This document shows positions 43,206-52,007 of a stretch of DNA of 64,000 nucleotides, one piece after another. Made by a program: the position numbers and the translations under genes. Origin of the DNA: Bacillota bacterium (GTDB lineage: Bacteria; Bacillota; Clostridia; Lachnospirales; Lachnospiraceae). The stretch is from NCBI GenBank assembly GCA_023434365.1, contig JAEYSV010000011.1:7997-71996 (forward strand), given 5' to 3'. The notes below the pieces were generated by a model that made no database searches, had not been told where the DNA came from, and saw nothing but the letters and a program-made list of their open reading frames with translations. Numbering within the stretch: the first letter of the stretch is position 1; each line of letters begins with the position of its first letter.

Positions 43206-44417
43206 CTAATCAATCTCCTTTATCGTCTCAAGGATAATTCCATATGCCTTATCGCAGTCTTCCTTTGTTAGTATTAATGGTGGAACCATACGAATAATAC
43301 TCGTTCCAATCGATGTAACTAATAACTTACGTTCAAAGCATCCATGTTTCACCTTCGCAGCAACTGGTGCATCAAACTCTACTCCAACTAAGAGTCCTTT
43401 CCCACGTACCTCCTTTACGTGAGGCAGGGTTTTGAGTTTTTCGGTAAAATAGTCCCCCATCTTCGCGGCATTTTCTGCAAGATTCCTATCAAGAAGTTCC
43501 TTAATCTGTGCATAGGCTGCTGCGCAACATACAGGGTTCCCACCATAGGTCGTTCCATGGGCGCCTATGTCAAATGCTCTCGCCACTTCCTTCGTAGCAC
43601 AGACCGCACCAATTGGCATTCCACCTCCCATTGCCTTCGCCATCGATACGATGTCTGGCTTAATGTTGTAATCTATGTATGCCATCACACTTCCAGTCCG
43701 ACACCATCCAGTTTGCACCTCATCTAAGAGTAGGAGGATGCCCATTTGGTCACAAAAGGTGCGAATTCCCTGCATAAACTCTAGTGTAGCTGGGTGTACT
43801 CCACCCTCTCCTTGCACCGGCTCAATCATAATGGCGATTGTATCCTTAGTACAAGCATCTTTAAACGATTGCAAATCATTATACTCTGCATAAGTAAATC
43901 CAGGCAGAACAGGTTTGAACCCATTTTGCAATCCACTATCCGGTTGTCCGGTGGCAGAAACAGAACCATAGGTTCTACCATGAAACCCATTTTTGGCTGT
44001 TACAATATGGTATTTATCTGGTCCATACTTATCTACCCCATATTTTCTTGCCATCTTAATCATTGCTTCATTGGCTTCTGTCCCGGAATTCTGATAAAAG
44101 ATTTTATCCATTCCAATCGTTTCGCAGATTAACTTAGCAAGAATTGCCTGCGGTATGGTATACGGATAATTAAACGTATGCAAAAGACACTCTGCCTGTT
44201 CTTTAATTGCTGATACGACCTTTTCATTACAATTACCCGCACTATTTACTGCAATACCCGCATAAAAGTCCAGATATGGTTCCCCCATTTCATCATAAAG
44301 ATACATCTCTTTCCCTGTCTCTGCAATAAAATCAAGCCGTTCGTAAGTATCAATCATATACTCACTAACGATGGATTTGATCTCCTCTGCCGACATATTT
44401 ATCTCACTTAACCTCAT
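43206..44417 (-). CDS. class III aminotransferase, acetylornithine-type
   Basis: A 403-residue PLP enzyme of the ArgD/acetylornithine group: FYQNSGTEANEAMIKMARKYG, HGRTYGSVSATGQ, IEPVQGEGGVHPATLEFM, LLLDEVQTGWCRTG and the PLP lysine in IVSMAKAMGGGMPIGAV. No arginine biosynthesis genes are nearby; the cluster handles GABA, so the substrate may be ornithine, acetylornithine or an omega-amino acid such as 5-aminovalerate. ATG 44417 has TGGAGGG upstream. Confidence 0.9.
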   Translation of the reverse strand: MRLSEINMSAEEIKSIVSEYMIDTYERLDFIAETGKEMYLYDEMGEPYLDFYAGIAVNSAGNCNEKVVSAIKEQAECLLHTFNYPYTIPQAILAKLICETIGMDKIFYQNSGTEANEAMIKMARKYGVDKYGPDKYHIVTAKNGFHGRTYGSVSATGQPDSGLQNGFKPVLPGFTYAEYNDLQSFKDACTKDTIAIMIEPVQGEGGVHPATLEFMQGIRTFCDQMGILLLLDEVQTGWCRTGSVMAYIDYNIKPDIVSMAKAMGGGMPIGAVCATKEVARAFDIGAHGTTYGGNPVCCAAAYAQIKELLDRNLAENAAKMGDYFTEKLKTLPHVKEVRGKGLLVGVEFDAPVAAKVKHGCFERKLLVTSIGTSIIRMVPPLILTKEDCDKAYGIILETIKEID

Positions 44418-44505
44418 TCTAATCCCTCCAATTCCATAATACTAGCATGTCATTCGCATTCTCATCTCTTTAAATCAAAACATTCATAACTCTTCAAAAC
44501 AAACA

Positions 44506-45696
44506 TCATAACTCTTTATCATTCATAAACCTGCTTAAGAATTCTTTGGTCCGCTCATTCTTTGGCTGGTTAAACAATATTGCAGGTGGTTCATCTTCGA
44601 CAATTACCCCACTATCCATGAAAATGGTTCTCGTAGAGACGTCCCTGGCAAACGCCATCTCGTGGGTTACAATAATCATCGTGAGTCCCTCTTTCACTAA
44701 CTCCTTCATAACCGTTAACACTTCCCCGACCATTTCCGGATCTAAGGCACTGGTTGGTTCATCAAATAATAATACTTCTGGCTCCATCGTAAGTGCCCTG
44801 GCGATGGCGACCCTTTGCTTTTGCCCACCGGATAATTGCGCCGGTTTTGCATTGATATAAGGCGCCATTCCAACCTTTTTTAAATATTTAATCGCCAATT
44901 CTTTCGCTGTTCTTTTATTCTTTTTTAGTACCTTTACTGAACCTGCCATACAATTCTCAAGCACCGTCATATTATTAAACAGGTTAAAGGATTGAAAAAC
45001 CATACCCACACTGGCTCGGTACTCATTAATGTATCTTGGTTCTTTAATAATCGGATCACCATGAAAACTGATATTACCAGCAGTTGGCGTCTCTAACATG
45101 TTAATACACCGAAGTAGAGTTGATTTACCGGAACCAGAAGATCCTATCACACATACCACATCCCCCTTTTCCTCGCTTGCGTCAAGATATTCCCTCGTCA
45201 GTTCATAATGTCCTGCCCCATCTAGCCGCTTCTCAAGCAACCGCAATAGTCTGGCTGTAATAAATACGATAACAAAGTATATCATGCCAGTTAGAATAAA
45301 AGCCTCGAAAAATTTGTAATAGGTACTGGCAGCTGTTTTTGTTACCAGGTAAAGTTCTGATACACCGACCACATTTAATACCGACGTCATCTTAAGATTG
45401 GTAATATATAGATTGCCCATCTCTGGGATGATATTACGAAAAGCCTGTGGTAATATAATTGAAAACATCATGGTCAAATGATTCATCCCCAATGCTTTGG
45501 CCCCTTCCTGCTGTCCTTTATCGATAGATAGGATGCCACCTCTTACTGTCTCTGCCATATAGGCCGCTGTATTAAGACCAATTACTAGAATCCCTGCAAA
45601 AAAAGGAGTAATATTTATCGCTGACAGAAAGGTTAGTGCGCCATAATAGACTACCATCGCCTGTACCATCATCGGTGTTCCACGAAACAATTCCAC
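44506..45696 (-). pseudogene. fused, truncated amino-acid ABC permease-ATPase
   Basis: The first 150 residues are the C-terminal half of a polar amino-acid permease: VELFRGTPMMVQAMVVYYG normally follows two or three transmembrane segments, which are missing here, and homology (IVKILVF) runs back to the stop before the GTG. From about 165 the protein continues as the ATPase: Walker A IGSSGSGKSTLLRC, LSGGQKQRVAIARAL, VLLFDEPTSALDP. The joint EYLDASEEKGDVVC lacks the first strands of a normal ATPase. Two deletions therefore fused two genes and cut the 5' end, 13 bases from the neighbouring dehydrogenase stop. Activity is doubtful. Confidence 0.8.
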
Positions 45697-45709
45697 AAAA
45701 ACAAGAATC

Positions 45710-46837
45710 TTAACTATTTACCAAAAATACAGATTCATAGATTTCTAGCACGGATTCAGCGTCAAGTTCTGTATAGTTATTAGCCATAAGTCTACCCTGC
45801 TTTTCTATCACCGTTGTTGTCATTGACATAATGGCTTCTTTGGTCACTCCATACTCACTAGGTGATTTGTTTGAAAGAATCTGACTCAACAGTTTTTCCA
45901 TACATTCATACACCTCATCTTCCGAGCACCCAAGACACTCAGAAAACAACTTATTAATCACTTGAATCTTTCCAACTGGTTTTAGTTTTTGATATGCTTT
46001 AAACACCGCCGTAAACAATGTATAGTTGGCCTCACCATGAGCCACATGATATGCCCCACCAAAAGGCATACTCATAGCATGCACTGCAGCACAACCTGCA
46101 TTCCCAAATGCTATTCCTGCGTAAGTACTTGCCAACACAAAATCTTTCATCAAATGGTTTGTTACTTCTTTGCCCTCTTTCACAATTCTTCGATAACCTG
46201 CTAGAATTATTCTGATTGCTTCTTTTGAGAACATCTCAGTAAACTCATTGGCTCTTGGTGATAGGAAGGATTCACTTGCATGAATTAACGCATCAACAGA
46301 ACTTGTCGCAAATACATCAAAAGGCAAATCTTCTAGTAATTCAGGAATAATGACTGCAGCATCAGCAAACTCCTCATCGGTTTGCAATCCAATTTTCGTG
46401 TTCCTCGAAACTAATTCAATGACCGAAACACTAGTTACCTCACTGCCAGTACCACAAGTTGTTGGAACAATAACCAACTCTTTTACCTTCTTGGTCGGTA
46501 TTTTCTTGTCAAACAGATCAAGTACTGGCGAAGCTGTTTCCTGCACCAATAATTTGGATACATCAATAATACTTCCACCGCCAATGGCGATTACTCTTTT
46601 AAATGATAATTCTTTGATATCATGTAGGATTGCTTCCACTAAAACATCAGTAGGTTCACCCACACCGTAGTTCTTCATATATAGATAAGTTGCCCCATCT
46701 GCGATTGCAGCAAAATACTTATGATAAAAAACCTCTCTTGTTAAAATCAAATCTCCTTCCCCAACCTGAAATTCTCGTACGAATTCCTTACAATCTTCCA
46801 TCTGATAAATGGTTGGTACTATTCGAAACTGTTTCAT
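45710..46837 (-). CDS. 4-hydroxybutyrate dehydrogenase (iron ADH family)
   Basis: A 375-residue group III iron-type alcohol dehydrogenase: the NAD motif AIGGGSIIDVSKLL (about 94-107), PTTCGTGSEVTSVSVI, and the metal-binding histidine region AMSMPFGGAYHVAHGEANY. Length and the neighbouring GABA aminotransferase fit NAD-dependent 4-hydroxybutyrate dehydrogenase, which reduces succinate semialdehyde during GABA fermentation. It is 32 bases downstream of that gene in the same operon. Another semialdehyde reductase is the alternative. Confidence 0.85.
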   Translation of the reverse strand: MKQFRIVPTIYQMEDCKEFVREFQVGEGDLILTREVFYHKYFAAIADGATYLYMKNYGVGEPTDVLVEAILHDIKELSFKRVIAIGGGSIIDVSKLLVQETASPVLDLFDKKIPTKKVKELVIVPTTCGTGSEVTSVSVIELVSRNTKIGLQTDEEFADAAVIIPELLEDLPFDVFATSSVDALIHASESFLSPRANEFTEMFSKEAIRIILAGYRRIVKEGKEVTNHLMKDFVLASTYAGIAFGNAGCAAVHAMSMPFGGAYHVAHGEANYTLFTAVFKAYQKLKPVGKIQVINKLFSECLGCSEDEVYECMEKLLSQILSNKSPSEYGVTKEAIMSMTTTVIEKQGRLMANNYTELDAESVLEIYESVFLVNS

Positions 46838-46869
46838 GACATCTCATCCTTCCCTTTTATTATAACTAG

Positions 46870-48222
46870 CTATATTAGCTTTTCTATGGCTGCCTGCATA
46901 ATATCAAATCCTGCTTCAAGTTGTTCATCTGTAATTACCAATGGAGCAAGAAAACGCACAACGTTCAGATATGTACCCGCTGCTTCTATAATCAATCCCT
47001 TCTGTGCACATTCCAAAACAAGATCTGAGACAATTTTCGCATTAGGCTCCTTACTTTCTTTATCAGTAACGAACTCAATCCCAATCATGGCTCCCAGCCC
47101 CCTCACATCTCCAACCACATCATATTTATCTTTCCACTCATTGAATTTTGCAAAACACTTTTCCCCAATTGCCATACTTCTATCTAGTAAATGATCTCGT
47201 TCGATTACCTCTAGCACTTTCAAACCAGCAGCACAAGCTAAAGCATTGCCACCATAGGTGCCACCAATGGTACCACCAATGACGGCATCCATTATTTCAT
47301 CTCTGGCAATTATTGCACTTAGTGGGACACCACCTGCTATGGACTTAGCTGTTGCTATAATGTCCGGTTCGCAACCATTTTCTAACCAGTAATTGGAGGC
47401 AAACATTTTCCCAGTACGGCCAAAACCACTTTGTACTTCATCTGCAATAATCAGAATTCCCTGCTCATCACAGATTTGTCTCACCGCTTTCACCCACTCG
47501 ATTGGCGCAGGAATGAATCCACCTTCTCCTTGAAGTGGTTCTAATACCACTGCTGCAATATAGCTCGCTGGTGAACATTCTTCAAATACCCGTTTCAGAT
47601 CATTTACATAGTAATCAATTGCCTGAGCATCGGTCATGCCTTCTGGTTTACGATATAAATATGGATATTTTGCACGAAAGATACCATCAGGAAATGGTCC
47701 CAAGCCAATCGCGTACGCTTTTTTTGATGTCATAGCCATAGTTAACATTGTTCTACCATGAAAACCACCAGAAAATACTACGATATATGGTCTCTTGGTA
47801 AATGCTTTTGCTACTTTAACCGCATTTTCATCAGCTTCTGCTCCACTGTTTGCAAAAAACGCCTTTTTATGCTTCCCTCTTACCGGGGTAACCTGACACA
47901 ATTTTTCGGATAATGCAACATACCCTTCATGTGTAACAATATTGAACATTCCATGAAGATACTTATCCGCCTGCTCTTTAATCGCTGCAACAATATCAGG
48001 ATGACTATGTCCCACATTAAGTACACCTACTCCTCCTACCCAGTCAAGAAACCGATTGCCATCCACATCTTCAATCATAGCACCTGAAGCCTCTTTCATC
48101 ACGACTGGATATATACATTTGATTGCACCTGGTACAGTTTTTGTACGTCGTTCAATCAATTCCTGTGCCTTTGGTCCAGGTACAGTTTCACTTATAATTC
48201 TTGGTAATTCGTTGCATAACAT
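46870..48222 (-). CDS. gabT: 4-aminobutyrate aminotransferase
   Basis: A 450-residue class III aminotransferase of the GABA/beta-alanine group: FANSGAEADENAVKVAKAFT, FHGRTMLTMAMTSK, VLEPLQGEGGFIPAP, LIIADEVQSGFGRTGKMFA and the PLP lysine in IIATAKSIAGGVPLSAI. It converts GABA plus 2-oxoglutarate to succinate semialdehyde and glutamate. It begins at ATG 48222 with AAGGAGG upstream and is divergent from the PucR regulator. Together with the dehydrogenase it makes 4-hydroxybutyrate. Confidence 0.9.
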   Translation of the reverse strand: MLCNELPRIISETVPGPKAQELIERRTKTVPGAIKCIYPVVMKEASGAMIEDVDGNRFLDWVGGVGVLNVGHSHPDIVAAIKEQADKYLHGMFNIVTHEGYVALSEKLCQVTPVRGKHKKAFFANSGAEADENAVKVAKAFTKRPYIVVFSGGFHGRTMLTMAMTSKKAYAIGLGPFPDGIFRAKYPYLYRKPEGMTDAQAIDYYVNDLKRVFEECSPASYIAAVVLEPLQGEGGFIPAPIEWVKAVRQICDEQGILIIADEVQSGFGRTGKMFASNYWLENGCEPDIIATAKSIAGGVPLSAIIARDEIMDAVIGGTIGGTYGGNALACAAGLKVLEVIERDHLLDRSMAIGEKCFAKFNEWKDKYDVVGDVRGLGAMIGIEFVTDKESKEPNAKIVSDLVLECAQKGLIIEAAGTYLNVVRFLAPLVITDEQLEAGFDIMQAAIEKLI

Positions 48223-48350
48223 ATTGCATATCCTCCTTAATAATTGTAATTTATATGACTTGACTACTTTAGATAGAGTATGTTTTAATTTATCTCAGTA
48301 GGAGCTAGGCCTCCACCAGAGAAAAAAATATGAAACGAAAGCGTGATTAC

Positions 48351-49514
48351 ATGGCATTATCACTTAATAACATATTTCAGGAAACCTCAAATGATTATTC
48401 AATAACTTTGGTAGCTGGAGAAAAGGGGCTATCCAATTATTTTGAATGGCCACATATACTTGAGAACCTTGAAGCGATTAACTTTCTAAGGGGAAATGAA
48501 CTGATTTTCATAACCGGCATCGGAAAATGCTCTGATCACTGGCTGAAAGAGTATACCATCGGATTAATCCATAAAGGGGTCAGTGGATTAGTCGTAAACC
48601 TTGGCCCATTTATCAGTGAAATCAGCGATGAAGTAATCGAAATTGGCAACAGAAATAATTTTCCGATTTTTACAATCCCATGGCATATACATCTGGCAGA
48701 TATTATTCGAGATTACTGTAATCGCCTATTTATGGACAACCAGACCCAGATTAGTATTGCTGAAGCAATAAAAAATGCTATTTATTATCCTAACATGCCT
48801 GAACTTTACCAATCTATATTAGAACGTGATGGCTATGTATTAAATGAGTCCTTTGCAATCATCCACATTTCGGCTGCTCCAGTTAACGAATCAAGTGAAT
48901 ACACCAAATTTGATAGTCAATACCTCGTTCATTTGCAGACATTACTTACTCCGGCCTTAACACACCAATGTATCTATACCCATAACAATACTTTAGTTAT
49001 TGTTTTAAACCAATGTTCAAGAGCACAACTGTTCCAGCTTATACAAGTTCTATCTACATTTAATACAACCAGGTATACCAATTATAATTTACATATTGGC
49101 TGCAGTTCCTTAAAAAAAGGCATTCAGTCACTTCCACAATTGTATGAACAGGCAAGCGCAATACTAACTCTTGCTAGAAAAACCAATCTTGCTTATCTGC
49201 AATTTGATGAATCACCAATTTATAAACTTCTGCTTTCCGTAAAAGACTCTGATATTCTACCAGATATCTATCAGGATATTCTTGGGCCAATAGATGCATA
49301 CGATCAGCAGCATCGAACCGAATATCTGGACACTCTGAGACTATATCTTGAGAATAATTGCAGTGTACAGACGGTTGCAGATATTAAATTTACTCACCGT
49401 AACACAATCAATAATAGAATACTCAAAATAAGAAACCTTTTTAATCTGGACTTAACCAATTCCGAAACGAGGTTTAGACTACAATTAGCTTTTCATATCA
49501 AATCAACTATCTAA
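48351..49514 (+). CDS. PucR family regulator of the GABA cluster
   Basis: A 387-residue regulator: an N-terminal PucR sensor domain (SLNNIFQETSNDYSITLVAG, FLRGNELIFITGIG, GVSGLVVNLGPFI), a middle region and the C-terminal helix-turn-helix (YLDTLRLYLENNCSVQTVADIKFTHRNTINNRILKIRNLF). ATG 48351 was chosen because the PucR domain begins directly after it; an ATG 7 codons earlier is possible. It is divergent from gabT with about 130 bases between, so it most likely senses GABA or a derivative and controls gabT. Confidence 0.9.
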   Translation: MALSLNNIFQETSNDYSITLVAGEKGLSNYFEWPHILENLEAINFLRGNELIFITGIGKCSDHWLKEYTIGLIHKGVSGLVVNLGPFISEISDEVIEIGNRNNFPIFTIPWHIHLADIIRDYCNRLFMDNQTQISIAEAIKNAIYYPNMPELYQSILERDGYVLNESFAIIHISAAPVNESSEYTKFDSQYLVHLQTLLTPALTHQCIYTHNNTLVIVLNQCSRAQLFQLIQVLSTFNTTRYTNYNLHIGCSSLKKGIQSLPQLYEQASAILTLARKTNLAYLQFDESPIYKLLLSVKDSDILPDIYQDILGPIDAYDQQHRTEYLDTLRLYLENNCSVQTVADIKFTHRNTINNRILKIRNLFNLDLTNSETRFRLQLAFHIKSTI

Positions 49515-49537
49515 TAATGTATATTTGCTTCATACAT

Positions 49538-49573
49538 AAAAAAAGGACGCCATCTATAAAAGATTGCGCCCTT
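49538..49573 (-). terminator. intrinsic terminator of the small-gene unit
   Basis: On the minus strand AAGGGCGCAATCT (49573-49561) pairs with AGATGGCGTCCTT (49555-49543) in 11 of 13 positions and is followed by seven T (49544-49538). The T run is on the minus side only, so it serves the small genes at 49592-49953, not pucR. Confidence 0.8.
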
Positions 49574-49591
49574 GCCGTTAAAGGTATCTTA

Positions 49592-49711
49592 TCACTTTAC
49601 TATTACTGCTACAAGTACAAAAGAGCATAGGATAATAATAGTAATAATATGCTCTAGCACACATAGCGTATTAATTATCTTGGATAATATTCTTACTAAC
49701 TGCTTAATCAC
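49592..49711 (-). CDS. 39-residue hydrophobic small protein
   Basis: GTG 49711 opens a frame of 39 residues with a basic N-terminus (IKQLVRILSK) and one hydrophobic segment (IITIIILCSFVLVAVIV). The ribosome binding site is weak (AAAGACGTGA). It lies in the same unit as the 57-residue gene and before a good terminator. A small membrane peptide is possible, chance is not excluded. Confidence 0.35.
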   Translation of the reverse strand: MIKQLVRILSKIINTLCVLEHIITIIILCSFVLVAVIVK

Positions 49712-49812
49712 TCACGTCTTTACATGACCGTATCATATGGCTCACGTCTTTATATGACTTTATAATATGACTCCCGTCTTTATATGACCGTATAATACGG
49801 CTCACATCTTGG
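49711..49812. repeat. 30-base tandem repeat, 3.4 units
   Basis: Units at 49711, 49741 and 49771 (CTCACGTCTTTATATGACCG...) are followed by a partial unit at 49801. Read in the frame of the minus-strand gene, each unit has the same stop codon, so the 3' end of that gene was multiplied. Confidence 0.9.
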
Positions 49813-49953
49813 ATTATCATAAAAGGGAGGTCTTGGACCAATCATTGGCAATTGAAACGCAATAAAACCTGCTGTATACACTACTCCGACCTTTTCCTCT
49901 GACTCATCTACTAGAAGTAACTCTACGCCCTCACAAGAATTGTCATTAAACAC
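49780..49953 (-). CDS. 57-residue small protein
   Basis: GTG 49953 has GGAGGCGAAGAA upstream and encodes 57 residues with a compact beta-like pattern: GVELLLVDESEEKVGVVYTAGFIAFQLPMIGPRPPFYDNPRCEPYYTVI. It has no signal peptide. The stop falls inside the tandem repeat. The good ribosome binding site and the terminator at 49538-49573 suggest it is expressed. Family unknown. Confidence 0.6.
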   Translation of the reverse strand: MFNDNSCEGVELLLVDESEEKVGVVYTAGFIAFQLPMIGPRPPFYDNPRCEPYYTVI

Positions 49954-50087
49954 TTCTTCGCCTCCAACCCTATTCCATTCTTTCTATTTAGTATATTCGA
50001 TATAATTTGATGTGATAATTTTCTTGTATTCAACTTCTATCTCACCGCATACTATAATATTGAGATTTGGCTCAAGGAGTATCAATT

Positions 50088-51023
50088 TTGAATAACAATG
50101 AAATGAATGAGGATAAAAATAACGAACAGCAATACCCTATGCTTCCTAATTACGGGAAAATAACTAGATTTGAAGATGTCCCAATAGCTGTCCCTGAACA
50201 ACTGCAAACCAGACAACCTGGGCTAGAAGGATTAATGGTCCCAAGACCCATAATAGAAAATCCGAATTACAAAGGAAGTGGGAAACTAACTGGAAAAGTA
50301 GCACTTATTTCCGGTGGTGACAGTGGAATCGGCGCTGCGGCCGCGATTGCATTTGCAAAAGAAGGCGCAGACGTAGCAATCTCTTATCTTGACGAGCACG
50401 AGGATGCCTTTCGAACCAAAAACCGAATCGAAGAATTAGGCCAACAATGCTTGTTGCTACCCGGCGATTTGCGTCAAAAAGCACAGTGTATATATATTGT
50501 TAATAAAACAGTTGAGACCTTTGGTAAGTTAAACATACTGTGTAATAATGTTGGTATACAGTTTCAACAACTGAGCTTACTAGATATCTCCGATGAGCAA
50601 TTTGATGAAACCTTTAAAATCAATATTTATTCGCATTTTTACACAACAAAAGCTGCCCTACCACACCTAAAACCAGGCGACTCCATCACTAATACAGCCT
50701 CTGTCGTGGCTTATATTGGCTATGATCAACTAATTGATTATACCGCTACAAAGGGTGCAATTGTAAGTTTCACTCGGGCACTTGCAAATAGTCTTGTGAG
50801 TAAAGGCATCCGTGTCAATGCAGTTGCACCTGGTCGGGTATGGACCCCACTAATCCCAGCCAGTTTTTCAGCAGATATTGTTACCCAACCAGGTAACCCT
50901 ATGGATCGTAATGGACAGCCATTTGAAATAGCCCCGACTTTTGTATATCTTGCCTCTGATGACTCGCGTTTTGTTACCGGTCAGACCTTGCATGTTAACG
51001 GAGGCCAAGTGACCTATTCATAA
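50088..51023 (+). CDS. SDR family oxidoreductase
   Basis: A 311-residue classical short-chain dehydrogenase of the YhdF/YhxC general-stress type: a 50-residue N-terminal extension, NAD-binding GKVALISGGDSGIGAAAAIAFA, NNVGIQ, the catalytic serine (TNTASVVAYIG) and Y-x-x-x-K (IDYTATKGAIVSF), and a C-terminal SRFVTGQTLHVNGGQ. The start is TTG 50088, with AAGGAG 9 bases upstream. The 3' end overlaps the convergent gene at 50995 by 29 bases. Substrate unknown. Confidence 0.92.
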   Translation: MNNNEMNEDKNNEQQYPMLPNYGKITRFEDVPIAVPEQLQTRQPGLEGLMVPRPIIENPNYKGSGKLTGKVALISGGDSGIGAAAAIAFAKEGADVAISYLDEHEDAFRTKNRIEELGQQCLLLPGDLRQKAQCIYIVNKTVETFGKLNILCNNVGIQFQQLSLLDISDEQFDETFKINIYSHFYTTKAALPHLKPGDSITNTASVVAYIGYDQLIDYTATKGAIVSFTRALANSLVSKGIRVNAVAPGRVWTPLIPASFSADIVTQPGNPMDRNGQPFEIAPTFVYLASDDSRFVTGQTLHVNGGQVTYS

Positions 51024-51597
51024 AATCTTCTACTTGATAAATGATAACTTCACTTAGTAAATAAGGGTTTTCCTTTGCTATCTCTTGTTCTTGATGTGTC
51101 CAACCTCCAACGATACCAACAACCCTGCCATTTTCGTTTTGATATACCTTGCACATGTTGCCATCAACACCTACTTCATTCTGGTTTTCCTCCCAGATAT
51201 TAAGATATTTATCTCCGAAGTACATTACATGATATCCCTTATTATAAATGTAATCATGAATAAGTTGGATGGTTTCGTCAGTTAACGTCACGCTGCCAGA
51301 TAAATCATTAATCACAAGGTACGAATGATCCTTAGTATTCTCCCGTTGCAACGTATTATCATTTAATTGATCTATTTTTCGAACGAAACTATCATCTTCA
51401 AAAGGAATGTCCTCTCCGAATACGATAAGATCCACGTTATTATCATTAATGATTTGGATTGCCTCTCGTATCGAACTAGGACCTCCTTTTTTTATAAACC
51501 CTGGAATTGGTATAACACTACTATAAAACATTAATATAATCGAAACGATTACACATAAGAATATGACACCCACTATCACCTTATTTTTATTTTCCAC
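50995..51597 (-). CDS. membrane-anchored hypothetical protein
   Basis: A 200-residue protein with an N-terminal transmembrane segment (VIVGVIFLCVIVSIILMFY, about 7-25) and an extracellular alpha/beta rest (VDLIVFGEDIPF, HVMYFGDKYLNIWEENQNEVG). No domain is recognised. It ends within the SDR gene on the other strand. Confidence 0.75.
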   Translation of the reverse strand: MENKNKVIVGVIFLCVIVSIILMFYSSVIPIPGFIKKGGPSSIREAIQIINDNNVDLIVFGEDIPFEDDSFVRKIDQLNDNTLQRENTKDHSYLVINDLSGSVTLTDETIQLIHDYIYNKGYHVMYFGDKYLNIWEENQNEVGVDGNMCKVYQNENGRVVGIVGGWTHQEQEIAKENPYLLSEVIIYQVEDFMNRSLGLR

Positions 51598-51629
51598 GCT
51601 TTATCCCCCTAAATTGTTTCTCACTTCAA

Positions 51630-52004
51630 TTAACAGGATTTAACATGCCTCAATAACCTGAAGTTTAGGAATATCGCAAATGCTCCTAAGATTACAAAGG
51701 ATACTACCATTCCAAATAACTGGCCCGAATTTAGCACTATGCCTAACCTCATTTGCATCATTGTCTGTGCAATAACACAAAATCCCACACTAGTCACTAA
51801 TGTCATAAGCACAGACGCTAATACGTAGGCGATCTTCTTTTGCTTTAGCAGAGCAATTCCACTATATAGGCATATTGGAAATATAATGCCCAGATCAATT
51901 GCAAAAGTTGGTTCCGTTGTGTAAACCTCAATAAATTCTTTAGGTGTCCCATTTATGACTGCCGGAATAATAAACGATAACCAGATTAAAACCGAGCACC
52001 CTCC
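51630..52004 (-). pseudogene. 5'-truncated multi-pass membrane protein
   Basis: The open frame after the TAA of the upstream lipoprotein reads as the C-terminal 125 residues of a polytopic membrane protein with four hydrophobic segments (CSVLIWLSFIIPAVI; LGIIFPICLYSGIALL; VLASVLMTLVTSVGF; GMVVSFVILGAFAIFLNF). No start codon with ribosome binding site leads into it and the frame is cut directly by the neighbouring gene, so it is a remnant. The parent family is not identified. Confidence 0.65.
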
Positions 52005-52007
52005 AAT

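Noticed and set aside
49711..49812. Possible CRISPR array
   Set aside because: Units are adjacent with no spacers and are part of a coding 3' end; no cas genes are near.
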